NCBI RefSeq assembly: GCF_900215575.1
Contig: NZ_OBEJ01000001.1
Span: 310,001-374,000 of the forward strand
Direction of reading: 5' to 3'
Source of the DNA: Natronoarchaeum philippinense
GTDB taxonomy: Archaea; Halobacteriota; Halobacteria; Halobacteriales; Natronoarchaeaceae
Length of the DNA: 64,000 bases
Below the pieces are notes generated by a model. It ran no database searches, was not told where the DNA came from, and worked only from the letters and a program-made list of their open reading frames with translations. The position numbers and the translations under genes were made by a program. Numbering within the stretch: position 1 is the first letter of the stretch; each line of letters opens with the position of its first letter. Of the stretch, positions 17,234 through 27,080 are shown piece after piece.

Positions 17234-17329
17234 GCCGACCAGTGCGTCTGGGCGGCGCAGTAGACCATAGGGGACTCTATCTCCATCACAGTCGAGCGCG
17301 TAAGTGTGATCAAGAGGAACTATACGTGA

Positions 17330-17763
17330 CCACAATCATTGTCGCTGCCATGAGTACGGACATGACTACAACACGGCGTCCGACGAGGTGGTGCGCCAAC
17401 AGTCGAAAATCGATGACGAGGCCGAAGGATGCCGATGTGGGAGGCTACCATGGAGTCTACGATTGTGAACACTAGAGTGATCCACTCGCTGCCGGTGGCG
17501 CGGGGACAGAGAAGCTAAGCCACTCCTGGAACGTCTCGCTGTACAGGATACCGGGATCGAGAGCAGCGTAGAGACAAAAAAGCGCTGGCGAACCATCTGC
17601 TCGGGGACTTCGGTGCTGTGGCCCGCATCGCACTCGTACCGCTCGTCGACTTCGCGTTCGTTGGCAGCTAAACTGTGACTCTCGTCAGCTTCGTCGTGAC
17701 CACTATGGTCCTCCTGCTGTCCGATTGCTCTCCGTCTCCAGGCGCCTCACTGTGATCGTCCAT
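17330..17763 (-). pseudogene. Decayed N-terminal copy of the CopB-type P-type ATPase gene
   Basis: The leftward strand from CAT at 17761-17763 matches the 5' part of the intact ATPase gene at 24330-26615. Best conserved is 17470-17620 against about 26195-26350, including the residues [12 protein letters not shown] and the downstream membrane segment. The reading frame is broken by several indels and stops, and only about the first 145 codons remain. The match fades below about 17430, so the left end is approximate. No other gene is seen in 17234-17910. Confidence 0.7.
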
Positions 17764-17910
17764 ATGCGATCCCCTCATGAGTGGGATACGCTTCCCGTGG
17801 TGAAAGTGTGAGGTCCGTTCGGTTGACGAGGATACCGCCTCGCCGATCTGTCTGGGAATGCCCAGAGCCCAGACGACGGACGAGTTGCTCTCTGCTCTGA
17901 TCGCCAGCGA

Positions 17911-18387
17911 TCAGTGTCGACTGCGACGACGCATTCCGCGTCGACGGCATCCGTGCCGATCAGAGTGCGTGTGACCGGTGGATTCGGGCGCTTGCTGGGC
18001 AGCGTTCGTCGTGTCGGCATCAACGGGGTCGTCCGACGGTCCGGGTTCGCCACCGATCTGGTCCTCCACGTGGGCGACCGAATCGGTCTCCAGCAGGGTC
18101 TCCAGTCGCCGCTCGAACTCCGCGTCGTCGATCTCTCCGACCGCGTACTGGCGTTTGAGCGTTTCCAACGCAGCGTTCTCGTCCGTTGAGCTGGCATCAA
18201 TGCTCTCAGGACGGTCGTCCGTGTCCCGTTTGGCCAGGACCCACGCCGTACCAGCACCGACGAGCAGTGCTGGAAGGAGCCAGTTCCAGGGGATCGCTGA
18301 TCCTGCCGCGACGAGACCGGCACCAACCGCCACCAGGCCGACGATCCAGACTCGTCCCGTCGATAGATCCAATATTGATCTACTCAT
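17911..18387 (-). CDS. Membrane protein with SHOCT domain
   Basis: A 158-residue protein with two hydrophobic segments near the N-terminus (VWIVGLVAVGAGLVAAG and LLPALLVGAGTAWVL) and a SHOCT motif (LKRQYAVGEIDDAEFERRL) at about 78-96. The tail after about 138 becomes Arg- and His-rich and unlike relatives, which may mark a frameshift near the 3' end. SHOCT domains are short helical pairs that probably mediate oligomerisation. This is one of five in the island. The function is unknown. Confidence 0.7.
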   Translation of the reverse strand: MSRSILDLSTGRVWIVGLVAVGAGLVAAGSAIPWNWLLPALLVGAGTAWVLAKRDTDDRPESIDASSTDENAALETLKRQYAVGEIDDAEFERRLETLLETDSVAHVEDQIGGEPGPSDDPVDADTTNAAQQAPESTGHTHSDRHGCRRRGMRRRSRH

Positions 18388-18525
18388 ACATTACTAGTAG
18401 TACCCCAAACTCAAAAGCTCTTGCTTAGACAGGAACTATGCCCTAATACTCCTCGAACCTTCGACTCCTTTGTCCCGCAGCTGTTAGGGGAAATGTGCTT
18501 AAGTGACAATACCATAGCATTGGGT

Positions 18526-18834
18526 GTGACTGAAGTCATCCTCTTCGCGCAGGAAACCTGTGGAGCATGCGCGACGCAACGAGAGAAAAATAACGGCATC
18601 GAGGACGAGTATCCGGACGTCGAGTTTCGGGAGATCGACATCCGGGAAGAGATGGACACGGCTGAGGAGTACGGCGTCCGGAAGACGCCCACGACGCTCG
18701 TCTATGCCAACGGTGAGCGGACAGCCGAGTTCATCGGGATCGTCGGCCGGGACGAATTGGAGTCGGCTATCAAGGACGCGAACCAGCAGTCATCCAGTTT
18801 CGTCGGGCGCTTCGTCGACGCCGTACGTGAGTAA
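18526..18834 (+). CDS. Thioredoxin/glutaredoxin-like protein with CGAC motif
   Basis: A 102-residue protein starting at GTG 18526, directly before the first strand (TEVILFAQE). Upstream in-frame ATGs at 18421 and 18493 would add residues that do not fit the fold. The redox motif TCGAC (about 11-15) is followed by EFREIDIRE and the cis-Pro strand RKTPTTLVYANG, then FIGIVGRDELESAI. It should reduce disulfides or handle metal-thiolate exchange in the cytoplasm. The cupredoxin gene follows 25 bases later, suggesting a shared transcript. Confidence 0.8.
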   Translation: MTEVILFAQETCGACATQREKNNGIEDEYPDVEFREIDIREEMDTAEEYGVRKTPTTLVYANGERTAEFIGIVGRDELESAIKDANQQSSSFVGRFVDAVRE

Positions 18835-18859
18835 CTGACTCCGAACTCCATTCCACAGC

Positions 18860-19591
18860 ATGACACACAACAGACGACAGTTCCTGGGGGCACTCGGCGC
18901 CGGTGCAGTCGCCAGCGCGGGGCCCACCCAACAAGCGACAGCACAGGAGACGCCCGTCGTCGAGATGGGGAACAACTACTTCGATCCGATCGGCTTGCAC
19001 GTCGAGCCCGGCACCACCGTTCGCTTCGAGATCGCGGCCGGGTCGCACTCGGCGACGGCCTATTCGAATCGCATTCCCTCCGACGCGACTGCATTCGATA
19101 GCGGCACCATCTCGGAGGGTAGCTTCGAGTACACGTTTGAAGCACCGGGCACGTACGACTACTACTGCATCCCGCACAAGTCGGTCGGGATGGTCGGTCG
19201 CGTCGTCGTCGGTCGCCCTGGTGGGCCGGCCGAGGACAGTCAGATTCCGGACGGCGACGTACCCGAGAGCGACGACATCGTCGAGCAGGGATCGATCCCC
19301 TACGAGACGTTCGCCGATGGCGACGGGAGTACCGCCGGTGGACCGATGGGACACGGAATGGGATCGGGACCAATGGGCGGTTGGGGTGGCGGCCCGCTCG
19401 GCGGACTACCATTCGTAGGCGGTTCACTCGCCGTGCTCGGTGGCGTCCTCTACTGGGCGCTCGGTAGTCGCCACGACGGGTCGAAGTCTGACGACGCCGC
19501 GATAGAAACGCTCGACGCTCGCTACGCTCGCGGTGAACTCGATGAAGAGGAGTACCGCCGCCGACGGACCCAGCTAGAGGACGACAAATAG
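18860..19591 (+). CDS. Cupredoxin (halocyanin-like) fused to a membrane segment and SHOCT domain
   Basis: A 243-residue protein. A Tat-type leader (NRRQFLGALGAGAVA) is followed by a plastocyanin-like domain (about 33-115) with type 1 copper ligands: His in AGSHSATAY and the cluster YYCIPHKSVGM (C-x2-H-x4-M). A Gly/Met-rich linker (about 165-185), one transmembrane helix (GGSLAVLGGVLYWALGS) and a C-terminal SHOCT motif (LDARYARGELDEEEYRRRR) complete it. The copper domain would face outside and SHOCT inside. It may carry electrons or copper at the membrane and associate with other SHOCT proteins. The fusion is unusual compared with halocyanins of about 150 residues. Confidence 0.8.
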   Translation: MTHNRRQFLGALGAGAVASAGPTQQATAQETPVVEMGNNYFDPIGLHVEPGTTVRFEIAAGSHSATAYSNRIPSDATAFDSGTISEGSFEYTFEAPGTYDYYCIPHKSVGMVGRVVVGRPGGPAEDSQIPDGDVPESDDIVEQGSIPYETFADGDGSTAGGPMGHGMGSGPMGGWGGGPLGGLPFVGGSLAVLGGVLYWALGSRHDGSKSDDAAIETLDARYARGELDEEEYRRRRTQLEDDK

Positions 19592-19635
19592 TCTCTTTCG
19601 AACACGAACGGCACGCTTGTGCTTCAGCAGTGTCT

Positions 19636-19765
19636 CAACCAGGTACCGTTCGTCCGGGTAATAGCTTTCAAGGACGAGAGCGTGAACAGACCCAACGCGC
19701 ATCATCGTGTATCCCGTGAGCGCGATTGTGGCGTAGTGGTACTTCTCGAGGCCAGCGAGCCCAGT
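19636..19765 (-). pseudogene. Decayed fragment of a tyrosine integrase
   Basis: Read leftward, this piece encodes LEKYHYATIALTG, then YTMMRVGSVHAL and YYPDERYLVE. It closely matches the intact integrase at 34282-35292 around its first catalytic Arg (MMRVGSIHALDIEDYYPDE), with a 15-base in-frame deletion. No start or remaining domains are present. It marks an earlier integration in the middle of the redox island. The rest of 19592-19844 has no gene. Confidence 0.75.
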
Positions 19766-19844
19766 CTCGTCCGCGTTGCTATCGCGTTTCTGGAGACGGC
19801 GCGGTGGTACTACTACGTGAGTGGGGAACAGCGAGCAGTTGATC

Positions 19845-20864
19845 TTACCTTTTTTCGCGGTTTCGGAACATCAGCGCAGCCAGCAGCGCGATCCCGGCGC
19901 CGATCAGTGCCGCCCCGAGTTCCACCGGATGGGTGAACGCCCAGAGCTGGAGGCTGCGCTCGCGCGCGCAGTCGTCGAACCGGCCGTGCGCGCCGTGGTC
20001 CGTCTCGTCGTCGACCGGCTCCCAGAGGTTGTGCGCCCGGTCGGGATCGCTCGGTTCGTCGGTCATCTGGGAGCTCCACCCCTCCGAGGCCAGTTTCCGG
20101 TCGAGGCGCCGCGGTATCACGCGGTTCCCCAGGATCGCCTTGACCGTCGAGCGGCCGACCCACAGCTCGCTGCGATCGTTCCGGACCGCCCAGACGATCG
20201 CCTCGGCGGCGACCTCGGGCTGATAGATCGGCGGCACGGGCTGGGGCGCCTTCGGCAGGCGACTTTTCACCCAGTCGAACTGGGGCGTGTTGAGCGCCGG
20301 CATCTGGACCATCGTGAGCTGGACGTCGCTGTCCTGGTGGATGAGCTCGCTGCGGACCGACTCGGTGAACCCCTGGATCGCGTGCTTGGCACCGCAATAG
20401 GCCGATTGGAGCGGAATGCCGCGGTAGGCGAGCGCCGAGCCGACCTGCACGATCACCCCTTCATCCATCCGGTCGAGCGCGACCTCGGTGCCGTACACGA
20501 ACCCGAGGTAGGTTACTTCGGTCACGCGCCGGTACTCCTCGTGGTCCATCTCGGTCGCGGGCGAGAACACCGACGTCATGGCGGCGTTCACCCAGACGTC
20601 GATCCGCCCGAGCTCGTCCTCGACGGCGTCTGCCGCGTCCTCAATCTTCTCAGCGTCGGCGACGTCGGTCGGCACCGCCAGCGCCTCGCCGCCGGCGTCC
20701 TCGACGTCCTCCCGGGCGCCGTCGAGGCCGGCCTCCCCGCGCGCGAGGAGGCCGACCTGCGCTCCCCGCTCGGCGAACGCGCGGGCCGTCGCCCGGCCGA
20801 CACCAGCCGACGCGCCCGTGACCACGACGACCGCAGAATCGTCCGTATCAGTTGTTTCAGGCAT
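19845..20864 (-). CDS. Short-chain dehydrogenase/reductase with C-terminal membrane anchor
   Basis: A 339-residue classic-type SDR. The NAD(P) loop [10 protein letters not shown] lies at about 16-25, NAAMTSVF corresponds to the N-N-A region, and the active site is S-x12-YCGAK ([18 protein letters not shown]). After about 260 an extension ends in a hydrophobic helix ([19 protein letters not shown]) and a basic tail, so it is probably tethered to the membrane. The substrate is unknown. It is the last gene of a leftward operon with the SPW/VKOR protein (6-base gap) and the GH15 gene. Confidence 0.82.
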   Translation of the reverse strand: MPETTDTDDSAVVVVTGASAGVGRATARAFAERGAQVGLLARGEAGLDGAREDVEDAGGEALAVPTDVADAEKIEDAADAVEDELGRIDVWVNAAMTSVFSPATEMDHEEYRRVTEVTYLGFVYGTEVALDRMDEGVIVQVGSALAYRGIPLQSAYCGAKHAIQGFTESVRSELIHQDSDVQLTMVQMPALNTPQFDWVKSRLPKAPQPVPPIYQPEVAAEAIVWAVRNDRSELWVGRSTVKAILGNRVIPRRLDRKLASEGWSSQMTDEPSDPDRAHNLWEPVDDETDHGAHGRFDDCARERSLQLWAFTHPVELGAALIGAGIALLAALMFRNREKR

Positions 20865-20870
20865 TGTATC

Positions 20871-22214
20871 TCACACGATGTACTCCTGCCAGAACCCGTA
20901 CTGATCGCGGATCTGGCCCCGCGGGACGCTCAGGAGGATCAACAGCACGCCCGCGACGACGCCGCTCCACGTCGCGAGCGTCGGCGCGCCGAACAGCCAC
21001 GGCGCGACCGCGATCCACGCGCCGAGCGGGACGTTGACGAACCGCGCTGCCCTCGCCGGCTCGCCCGTCGCGATCACCGCGATCGAGACGACGAGCGCGC
21101 CGGCGAGGTGGCTACTGTCGGCAAGCAGCCCGCCGGTTCCGAACACCGTCGGCGAGAGCATCAGCCAGAAGCCGATCGCCATCGAGGCGATCAGGTACCA
21201 CGGGATAGAGACCCCCCAGAACATCCCCGCAGGTCGGTCCCGCTCGGATCGGGTGTCCCCGTTCAGGCCGGCGTCCTCCTCGGAGAGGTGCCCGCCCATC
21301 CAGAAGGCGTGCCACAGCGATGCGCCCTCGTCGGTCCGCCGGTCAAGCAACTGGACCATCGCGGCGACCTCGTCGACGGTCAGCGAGATCATCCAGAGCA
21401 TCCCGAATGCCGACAGGAGACAGAGCGTGCACCAGGTCCCGACAAGCACCGGCTGGGTGATGACCAATAGCACCTGAACGAACCCCAGCGGGATCACGAC
21501 GATGCCGAAGAAGGTCACCATCCACGGCATCGTCCGCCAGCGGCTCTTGTCGCCCATAAAGCCCATCAACGCCTCAATCGCGTACGCGACGGCGCCCAGG
21601 CCGGCGTCCGAGACGGGAAACGCCTTCGACACCCGCGAGTCGAGAATCTGGACGGTCCCGTCGCCGAAGAAGGGATCCCAGACGTGGTTGATGTAGCCGA
21701 GCTGGTAGGCCGCCATGTACTGCGAGGCGAAGAAGCCGAACATGCCCAGCGCGATCAGCGGAAACCGCTGGGCCGCCGTCGAGGGGTTGTACGACCACCC
21801 CGATGGCACCGTCGCGCCGTCCATCTCCATGCGCATCATGATAATGACCGAGAACATTATGACCAAGATGCCAACGAGCGTGTCATTGAGGTACGCGGCC
21901 GCCGTCGGCGCATGGAACACCAGCGGCGCCAGCAGCAGCCAGACGCCGACGCCGCCGCTGGCGTACGACGCCCACGGGTTCTTTCGCCAGATCGTCACGA
22001 CGCCGAGCGCGACGAGCACCAGTCCCGTCACGACGTCACTCCACGTCATCAGCGCGCTCTCGTACCCGTGAGCGTTCGGGCTAAAGACGAGCCAGATGCC
22101 CAGCGAGATGATGCCGTACTGAATCCACAGCTCCTTCAGCGGGTGGTTCAGCATCATCTCACCGGGTTCTTGCATGCCTCCGCCGTCGTCCTGATTCTGA
22201 GTGCTGTCAGCCAT
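20871..22214 (-). CDS. Polytopic membrane protein with SPW repeats and VKOR-like segment
   Basis: A 447-residue protein with about ten hydrophobic segments. N- and C-terminal parts resemble SPW-repeat proteins (LVFSPNAHG, WLMLSPTVFG, WIAVAPWLFG). The centre resembles vitamin K epoxide reductase, with the redox motif TWCTLCLLSAFGM. A role in oxidising or reducing disulfides at the membrane is inferred. Only one CxxC is visible; the extra loop Cys pair of bacterial VKOR is not. The ATG at 22214 overlaps the end of the GH15 gene by 8 bases. Confidence 0.78.
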   Translation of the reverse strand: MADSTQNQDDGGGMQEPGEMMLNHPLKELWIQYGIISLGIWLVFSPNAHGYESALMTWSDVVTGLVLVALGVVTIWRKNPWASYASGGVGVWLLLAPLVFHAPTAAAYLNDTLVGILVIMFSVIIMMRMEMDGATVPSGWSYNPSTAAQRFPLIALGMFGFFASQYMAAYQLGYINHVWDPFFGDGTVQILDSRVSKAFPVSDAGLGAVAYAIEALMGFMGDKSRWRTMPWMVTFFGIVVIPLGFVQVLLVITQPVLVGTWCTLCLLSAFGMLWMISLTVDEVAAMVQLLDRRTDEGASLWHAFWMGGHLSEEDAGLNGDTRSERDRPAGMFWGVSIPWYLIASMAIGFWLMLSPTVFGTGGLLADSSHLAGALVVSIAVIATGEPARAARFVNVPLGAWIAVAPWLFGAPTLATWSGVVAGVLLILLSVPRGQIRDQYGFWQEYIV

Positions 22215-24078
22215 CCTGGTCCTCCGGTCGTGAAGTTCCTGCGTTGTCGAGCGCGAGCGCGCCGTTGATCAGCCCGATCTGGCTGAACGCCTGCGGGAAG
22301 TTCCCCAGCAGTTCGCCCGTCTCGCGGTCGATCTCCTCCGAGAGCAGGCCGAGCGGGCTGACGAACTCGCAGACGTCCTCGAACAGGTCGCGGGCCTCGC
22401 CCTCGCGGCCCGCCAGCGCGAGCGCGTTGACCAGCCAGAACGAGCAGACCACGAACGCGCCCTCCTCGCCGGGGAGCCCGTCATCGTCCTCGAAGCGGTT
22501 GACCAGCCCCTCGTCAGTCGTCAGCCGGTCGCGGACGGCGTCGATCGTCCCCCGTACCCGCTCATCATCGGCCGGGAGGAATCCGACCATTGGGACGCGC
22601 AGCGCCGCCGCGTCGAGTTGATCGTCGGCCTCGAACGAGCGGACGAAGCTGTCGAGCTCGTCGCTATACCCCTTCTCGAGAATGGTCTTCTTGATCTCCC
22701 CACGAACGTCGCGCCAGCGCTTGACGGGCCCCTCGTAGTCGGTCTCGTTGACGATCCGAAGCGCTCGGTCGATCGCTGCCCAGCACATCACCTTCGAGTA
22801 GACGAAGTTCTGCGGATCGTCGCGGACCTCCCAGATCCCGACATCAGGCTCCTCCCACGCCCCGCAAACGTAGTCGACTATGTCCCGGATCGCCGCCCAG
22901 GTGCGGTCGGTGATCTCGGCACCGTAGCGCATCGTCTCGTGGACGCCGACGATCAGCTCGCCGTACACGTCGAGCTGGCGCTGCTCATGGGCGGCGTTGC
23001 CGACCCGGACCGGCGCCGAGTCCCGATAGCCCGAGAGGTGATCAAGCGTCCGCTCGGGCAGGTCGTCGTCGCCGTGGAGCCCGTAGACAGGCTGAATGTC
23101 AGTCGGCGGGCCCCGCGAGCAGTGCGAGAGACAGAGCTCGAAGTATTCCTTCGCCTCCTCGACGTGGCCGAGTTCGCCCAGCGCCTAGACGGTAAAGGCC
23201 GAGTCGCGGATCCAGTTGTACCGGTAGTCCCAGTTCCGGACGCCGCCGACGTCCTCGGGCAGCGAGGTCGTCGGCGCGGCACAGATCGCACCGGTGTCGT
23301 CATGGATCAGTAGCTTCAGTGCTAGCGCCGACCGGACCGCCAGATCGTGGTGTGCCCTAGCGACGGGACACGTCTCCCTGGCCGAACACTCGTGGGCCCA
23401 GTCTCGCCAGTACGCGACGACGTCGTCGAGTATCCGCTGGTGTTCGTCTGGTTGCACCGGGATTTCGCGGTCGTATCCAAGAACGAGCCAGCGCGTCTCG
23501 TCCGCCTCGAGTGTCAGCGAGGTGCCAGCGCAACCCTTGTCGACGCCGAACTCGACCGGACTCGTGAGAAACGCCGCCTCGCCGTCTCCCCGGGCGACGA
23601 CGCCGTGGTTCGATCTCTCGACATCCGGCTCGGTCTGCGCGTAGTCGAATCGCGGCTCGAACAGGATGTCCAGTTCAACCGGACCGACCTCGCAGTCGAC
23701 CTTTCGGTACAGCACCCGGTGGGCGTTCTCGGCGCCGTCGATCGCCTCCGGTACGGGCATGAAGTCGGTCATGGTCGCTCGGCCGGACGCCGTCTCGAAG
23801 CGTGTCCGCAGGATATTCGTCCGATCGAGGTACCGCTGGCTCGTCTCGAACGAACGGCTCGGACTGACGGAGAATCGCCCGCCGCCCTCGGCGTCGAGCA
23901 GGCGAGCGAACAGGCTCGGCGACTCGACGTGCGGGAAGCAACACCAGTCGACCGCGCCGTCGCGACCGATCAGGGCGACCGTCTCCAGGTTGCCGACGAC
24001 GCCGTACTCCGCGATCGGTTTGTACTCGGTGCACTCTTCGCGCTCAGTACCGGCGTCCTGCACGTTCGGTGAGGGCAT
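22207..24078 (-). pseudogene. Glycoside hydrolase family 15 (glucoamylase-like) interrupted by one in-frame amber codon
   Basis: Reading leftward from ATG 24078, an intact GH15-type protein of about 623 codons is seen, broken only by TAG at 23185-23187. The family landmark RNWDYRYNWIRDSAFTV is followed by TAG, then ALGELGHVEEAKEYF in the same frame. Relatives usually have Gln there, so a single CAG-to-TAG change explains it. Other landmarks are YGVVGNLETVALIGRDGAVD, GELIVGVHETM and EEGAFVVCSFWLVNALAL. Family members hydrolyse alpha-glucosidic bonds, including trehalose. It may be a recent pseudogene, a read-through gene or a base-call error. It is the first gene of the operon with SPW/VKOR and SDR. 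Confidence 0.8.
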
Positions 24079-24329
24079 GATTGGGTCGGTCGCCGTAGCG
24101 TCGACGTCGTCTCGTCGACGACGAGACCAGTGGCTGGGGAGCGGCGTCACGTGTGGCATATCACGAACCCGGTGTTCAAGCTAGGGGTGCGGGGGTCGCC
24201 CGGCGTCCGAACCAGGAGGCGCCGGAGTCGAACGCAAAAAGTACCAGTTGACGCGGCGCGGCGAGCGGTACTTGCGCGGGGAGTTCCACGTCGCGCTCCT
24301 GATGGAAGATGAACCGTGAGGCCAACGCC

Positions 24330-26615
24330 TCAGTCCGCTGCACTGGGATGGCCCGACGCATCGACGCCCGGGAGCGACGGGAGATCGAGATCGACCCGGC
24401 GGAGCAGCTGCGCGTTGATCGCGACGATGACCGTGCTAAGCGACATCAACAGTGCGCCGACCGCGGGCGACAGCAGGGTCCCGATCGGTGCGAGCACGCC
24501 CGCGGCCAGCGGGATGGCAAAGACGTTGTAGCCGGCGGCCCATACGATGTTCTCCTGCATCTTCCGGTAGCTCGCCCGGCTCAACTTCACGAGACGGACG
24601 ACGTCCATCGGATTGTTCTGGACGAGGATCACGTCGGCCGACTGGACGGCGACGTCGGTCCCGCTCCCGATCGCGATCCCTACATCGGCTCGCGTCAGTG
24701 CAGGCGCATCATTCACTCCGTCGCCGACCATCCCCACGAGCTTCCCCTCGTCTTGAAGTTCCTGAACTTTTTTGTCTTTGTCTTCAGGAAGGACTTCCGC
24801 GAACACTGTGTCGATCTTCAGTTCATCGGCGACAGCGTTTGCGACATCTTGGGAGTCTCCGGTGAGCATCGCTACCTCGATACCGAGGTCGTGAAGCGCG
24901 TCGACAACCGCGTAGCTCTCCTCGCGGATCACGTCGGCCATTGCGAACGCGGCAACCAACTCTCTCTCGCGAACAAGATACACTACGGTCTGTGCGTTCT
25001 GGCCGGCTTCGTCGGCGAAGCGCTGGAGATGGTTGGGGACCTCGCTATCGAGTTGGGTCAACAAATTCGGCCCGCCGACGTACACCTCGTTCCCGTCAAC
25101 ACTCGCTCGGACGCCCCTTCCCTTGATAGCCTCGAAATCGGCCGCATCAGGAGCAGTGAGGTCACGCTGTTCAGCGGCCTCGCGGATGGCCCGCGCAATC
25201 ATGTGTTCTGAATCGCTTTCGACAGCCGCAGCCAGCGCGAGTGCCTCGTCTTCGGCGACGCCGTCAACGGTCACCATGTCGACGACGCCGTGCTCGCCTT
25301 CGGTGAGCGTCCCCGTCTTGTCGAAGATGATGGCGTCCAGGTTCCGTGCCTCCTCCATCGCGATCCGGTCGCGAACGAGCATCCCGTTGCGCGCCGCGAG
25401 TGACGTATTGATCGCAACAACGAGTGGGATCGCGAGCCCAAGCGCGTGCGGGCAGGCGATGACGAGGACCGTAACGACTCGTTCGATGACTGTAGCGTCG
25501 AACGATACTGCGATTGTCCACGCGATGGCTGTCACGACTGCCGCCCCGAGCGCGACGTAGAACAGCCACCCGGCCGCTCTGTCGGCCAGCACCTGCGTCT
25601 TGGACTTGCTCTGCTGGGCTTCCTCGACGAGTCGCATGATGCCCGCAAGCGTCGTCTCCTCGCCTGTCGCACCGACGCGCACGCGAAGGCTGCCGTCGCC
25701 GTTGATCGTCCCGCCGATGACCTCGTCGCCGGGTTCTTTCGAGACCGGCTTCGACTCTCCGGTGATCATTGACTCCTCGACGTCTGAATCTCCCTCTTCG
25801 ACGATGCCGTCAGCAGGGACACTCGCGCCCGGCCGGACGAGCACGAGGTCGCCCTCGGAGAGCTCGCTCACCGATACTTCTTCGGTGTCGCCGTCGTTGG
25901 TGATTCGCTCGGCGGTATCGGGCATCAACTTCGCCAGTTCGTCGACCGCGCTGGAGGCCCGTCGCACCGACCGCATCTCGATCCAGTGACCGAGCAGCAT
26001 GATGTCGATCAGTGTGACTAGTTCCCAGAAGAACGCCGACTGCGTCGGGAACACGACGCTCGCGAGGCTGTAGACGAACGCCACGGTGATCGCCATTGAG
26101 ATCAGCGTCATCATTCCCGGCGACCGGTCTTTCAGCTCCGGCATCGCCATCTGGAGGAACGGCACCCCACCGTACGCGAAGACAATCACCGCGAATACGG
26201 GGTTGATCCATTCGCTCCCCGGGAATGCTGGGACAGAGAAACCGAGCCACGCCTGCAACGTTTCGCTGTACAGGAGGACGGGAATCGACAGGAGCGTCGA
26301 GACAAAAAAGCGCCGGCGGAACATCTGCTCGTGGCCCGCGTGCATCCCGCCATGGCCCTCACCGTGCCCCTCGTGGGAACCGGAGGCGTGACCCTCGCCG
26401 TCGTGTTCGGCGTGCGTATGGTGCTCTTGGTGAGTCGCTTCACCCTCTGCGGCTGGGTGAGTCTCTTCTGATAGTAGCCCCTGTTCTCCCCGTTGCTCGT
26501 CAGACTCGTTGACCGCTTCATCGTGGTCGCCAGATCCGTGCTGGTGGTGACTGTCGTTGTCCTGCTGGTTTTTCCCTCCGGTGGGGTTCTCACGTGTATC
26601 GTTGTGGTCGTCCAT
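24330..26615 (-). CDS. Heavy-metal P-type ATPase, CopB-like (CPH motif)
   Basis: A 761-residue P1B ATPase. Residues 1-100 are His-rich ([24 protein letters not shown]), probably a metal-binding tail. Then come transmembrane segments, the TGES actuator loop ([15 protein letters not shown]), [11 protein letters not shown] with the CPH motif typical of the CopB/P1B-3 class, phosphorylation site [19 protein letters not shown], and [10 protein letters not shown] with the TM7/8 residues. It should export copper ions. In SEHMIA the Pro of the usual HP motif is Met. A decayed copy lies at 17330-17763 and the HMA chaperone gene is upstream at 26768. Confidence 0.9.
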   Translation of the reverse strand: MDDHNDTRENPTGGKNQQDNDSHHQHGSGDHDEAVNESDEQRGEQGLLSEETHPAAEGEATHQEHHTHAEHDGEGHASGSHEGHGEGHGGMHAGHEQMFRRRFFVSTLLSIPVLLYSETLQAWLGFSVPAFPGSEWINPVFAVIVFAYGGVPFLQMAMPELKDRSPGMMTLISMAITVAFVYSLASVVFPTQSAFFWELVTLIDIMLLGHWIEMRSVRRASSAVDELAKLMPDTAERITNDGDTEEVSVSELSEGDLVLVRPGASVPADGIVEEGDSDVEESMITGESKPVSKEPGDEVIGGTINGDGSLRVRVGATGEETTLAGIMRLVEEAQQSKSKTQVLADRAAGWLFYVALGAAVVTAIAWTIAVSFDATVIERVVTVLVIACPHALGLAIPLVVAINTSLAARNGMLVRDRIAMEEARNLDAIIFDKTGTLTEGEHGVVDMVTVDGVAEDEALALAAAVESDSEHMIARAIREAAEQRDLTAPDAADFEAIKGRGVRASVDGNEVYVGGPNLLTQLDSEVPNHLQRFADEAGQNAQTVVYLVRERELVAAFAMADVIREESYAVVDALHDLGIEVAMLTGDSQDVANAVADELKIDTVFAEVLPEDKDKKVQELQDEGKLVGMVGDGVNDAPALTRADVGIAIGSGTDVAVQSADVILVQNNPMDVVRLVKLSRASYRKMQENIVWAAGYNVFAIPLAAGVLAPIGTLLSPAVGALLMSLSTVIVAINAQLLRRVDLDLPSLPGVDASGHPSAAD

Positions 26616-26767
26616 AGGTCATGCTCTCTCTTGAGATGGATTCGCTGGCTTCCTGAATGTTTGGCCCCTGAAATCGTGCATCAAGGCCTATGTGAACAAA
26701 CACCGAGGAGAACAGTGGGCCGTTCACCGAGGAGCGTTCTGTGCTATCCTCAGATTGGGGGTGATCC

Positions 26768-26965
26768 TCAGGCGTGAGCGGTGTATCCGGCGTCTTCGAT
26801 GGCCTCCACGAGGGCCGTGGCATCTGCGTCACCATCGACACTCGCCTGTTCGTTCTCCCGGTCGACAGTCGCGTCGGTCACACCGGAGACTCCCTGAAGC
26901 GCCTCTTCGACCGTCTGTTCACAGTGGCCGCACGTCATTCCCTCTACGGTGATGATTGTCGTCAT
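26768..26965 (-). CDS. HMA-domain copper chaperone (CopZ-like)
   Basis: A 65-residue protein consisting of one heavy-metal-associated ferredoxin-like domain: TIITVEGMTCGHCEQTVEEAL carries the metal-binding M-x-C-x-x-C motif, and DAGYTAHA ends the domain as in CopZ/Atx1. It should deliver cuprous ions to the ATPase encoded 152 bases downstream on the same strand; that gene has no N-terminal HMA domain of its own. A GTACGTAC palindrome stands just before the start codon. Confidence 0.9.
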   Translation of the reverse strand: MTTIITVEGMTCGHCEQTVEEALQGVSGVTDATVDRENEQASVDGDADATALVEAIEDAGYTAHA

Positions 26966-27080
26966 ACAAGAGTACGTACGTTCCCCTCTCTTTAGCGAAT
27001 TTCTCCTTCGATTATGCTGCTATGGGGGCGCCCAATCCTTGAATTAGAAACATACATCTCCAATATGATTTAGAAGATGG

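Noticed and set aside
19821-21470. A 549-codon rightward frame over the SDR and SPW/VKOR genes
   Set aside because: Composition is Arg/Asp/His-rich without motifs, while the opposite strand encodes two recognisable proteins.
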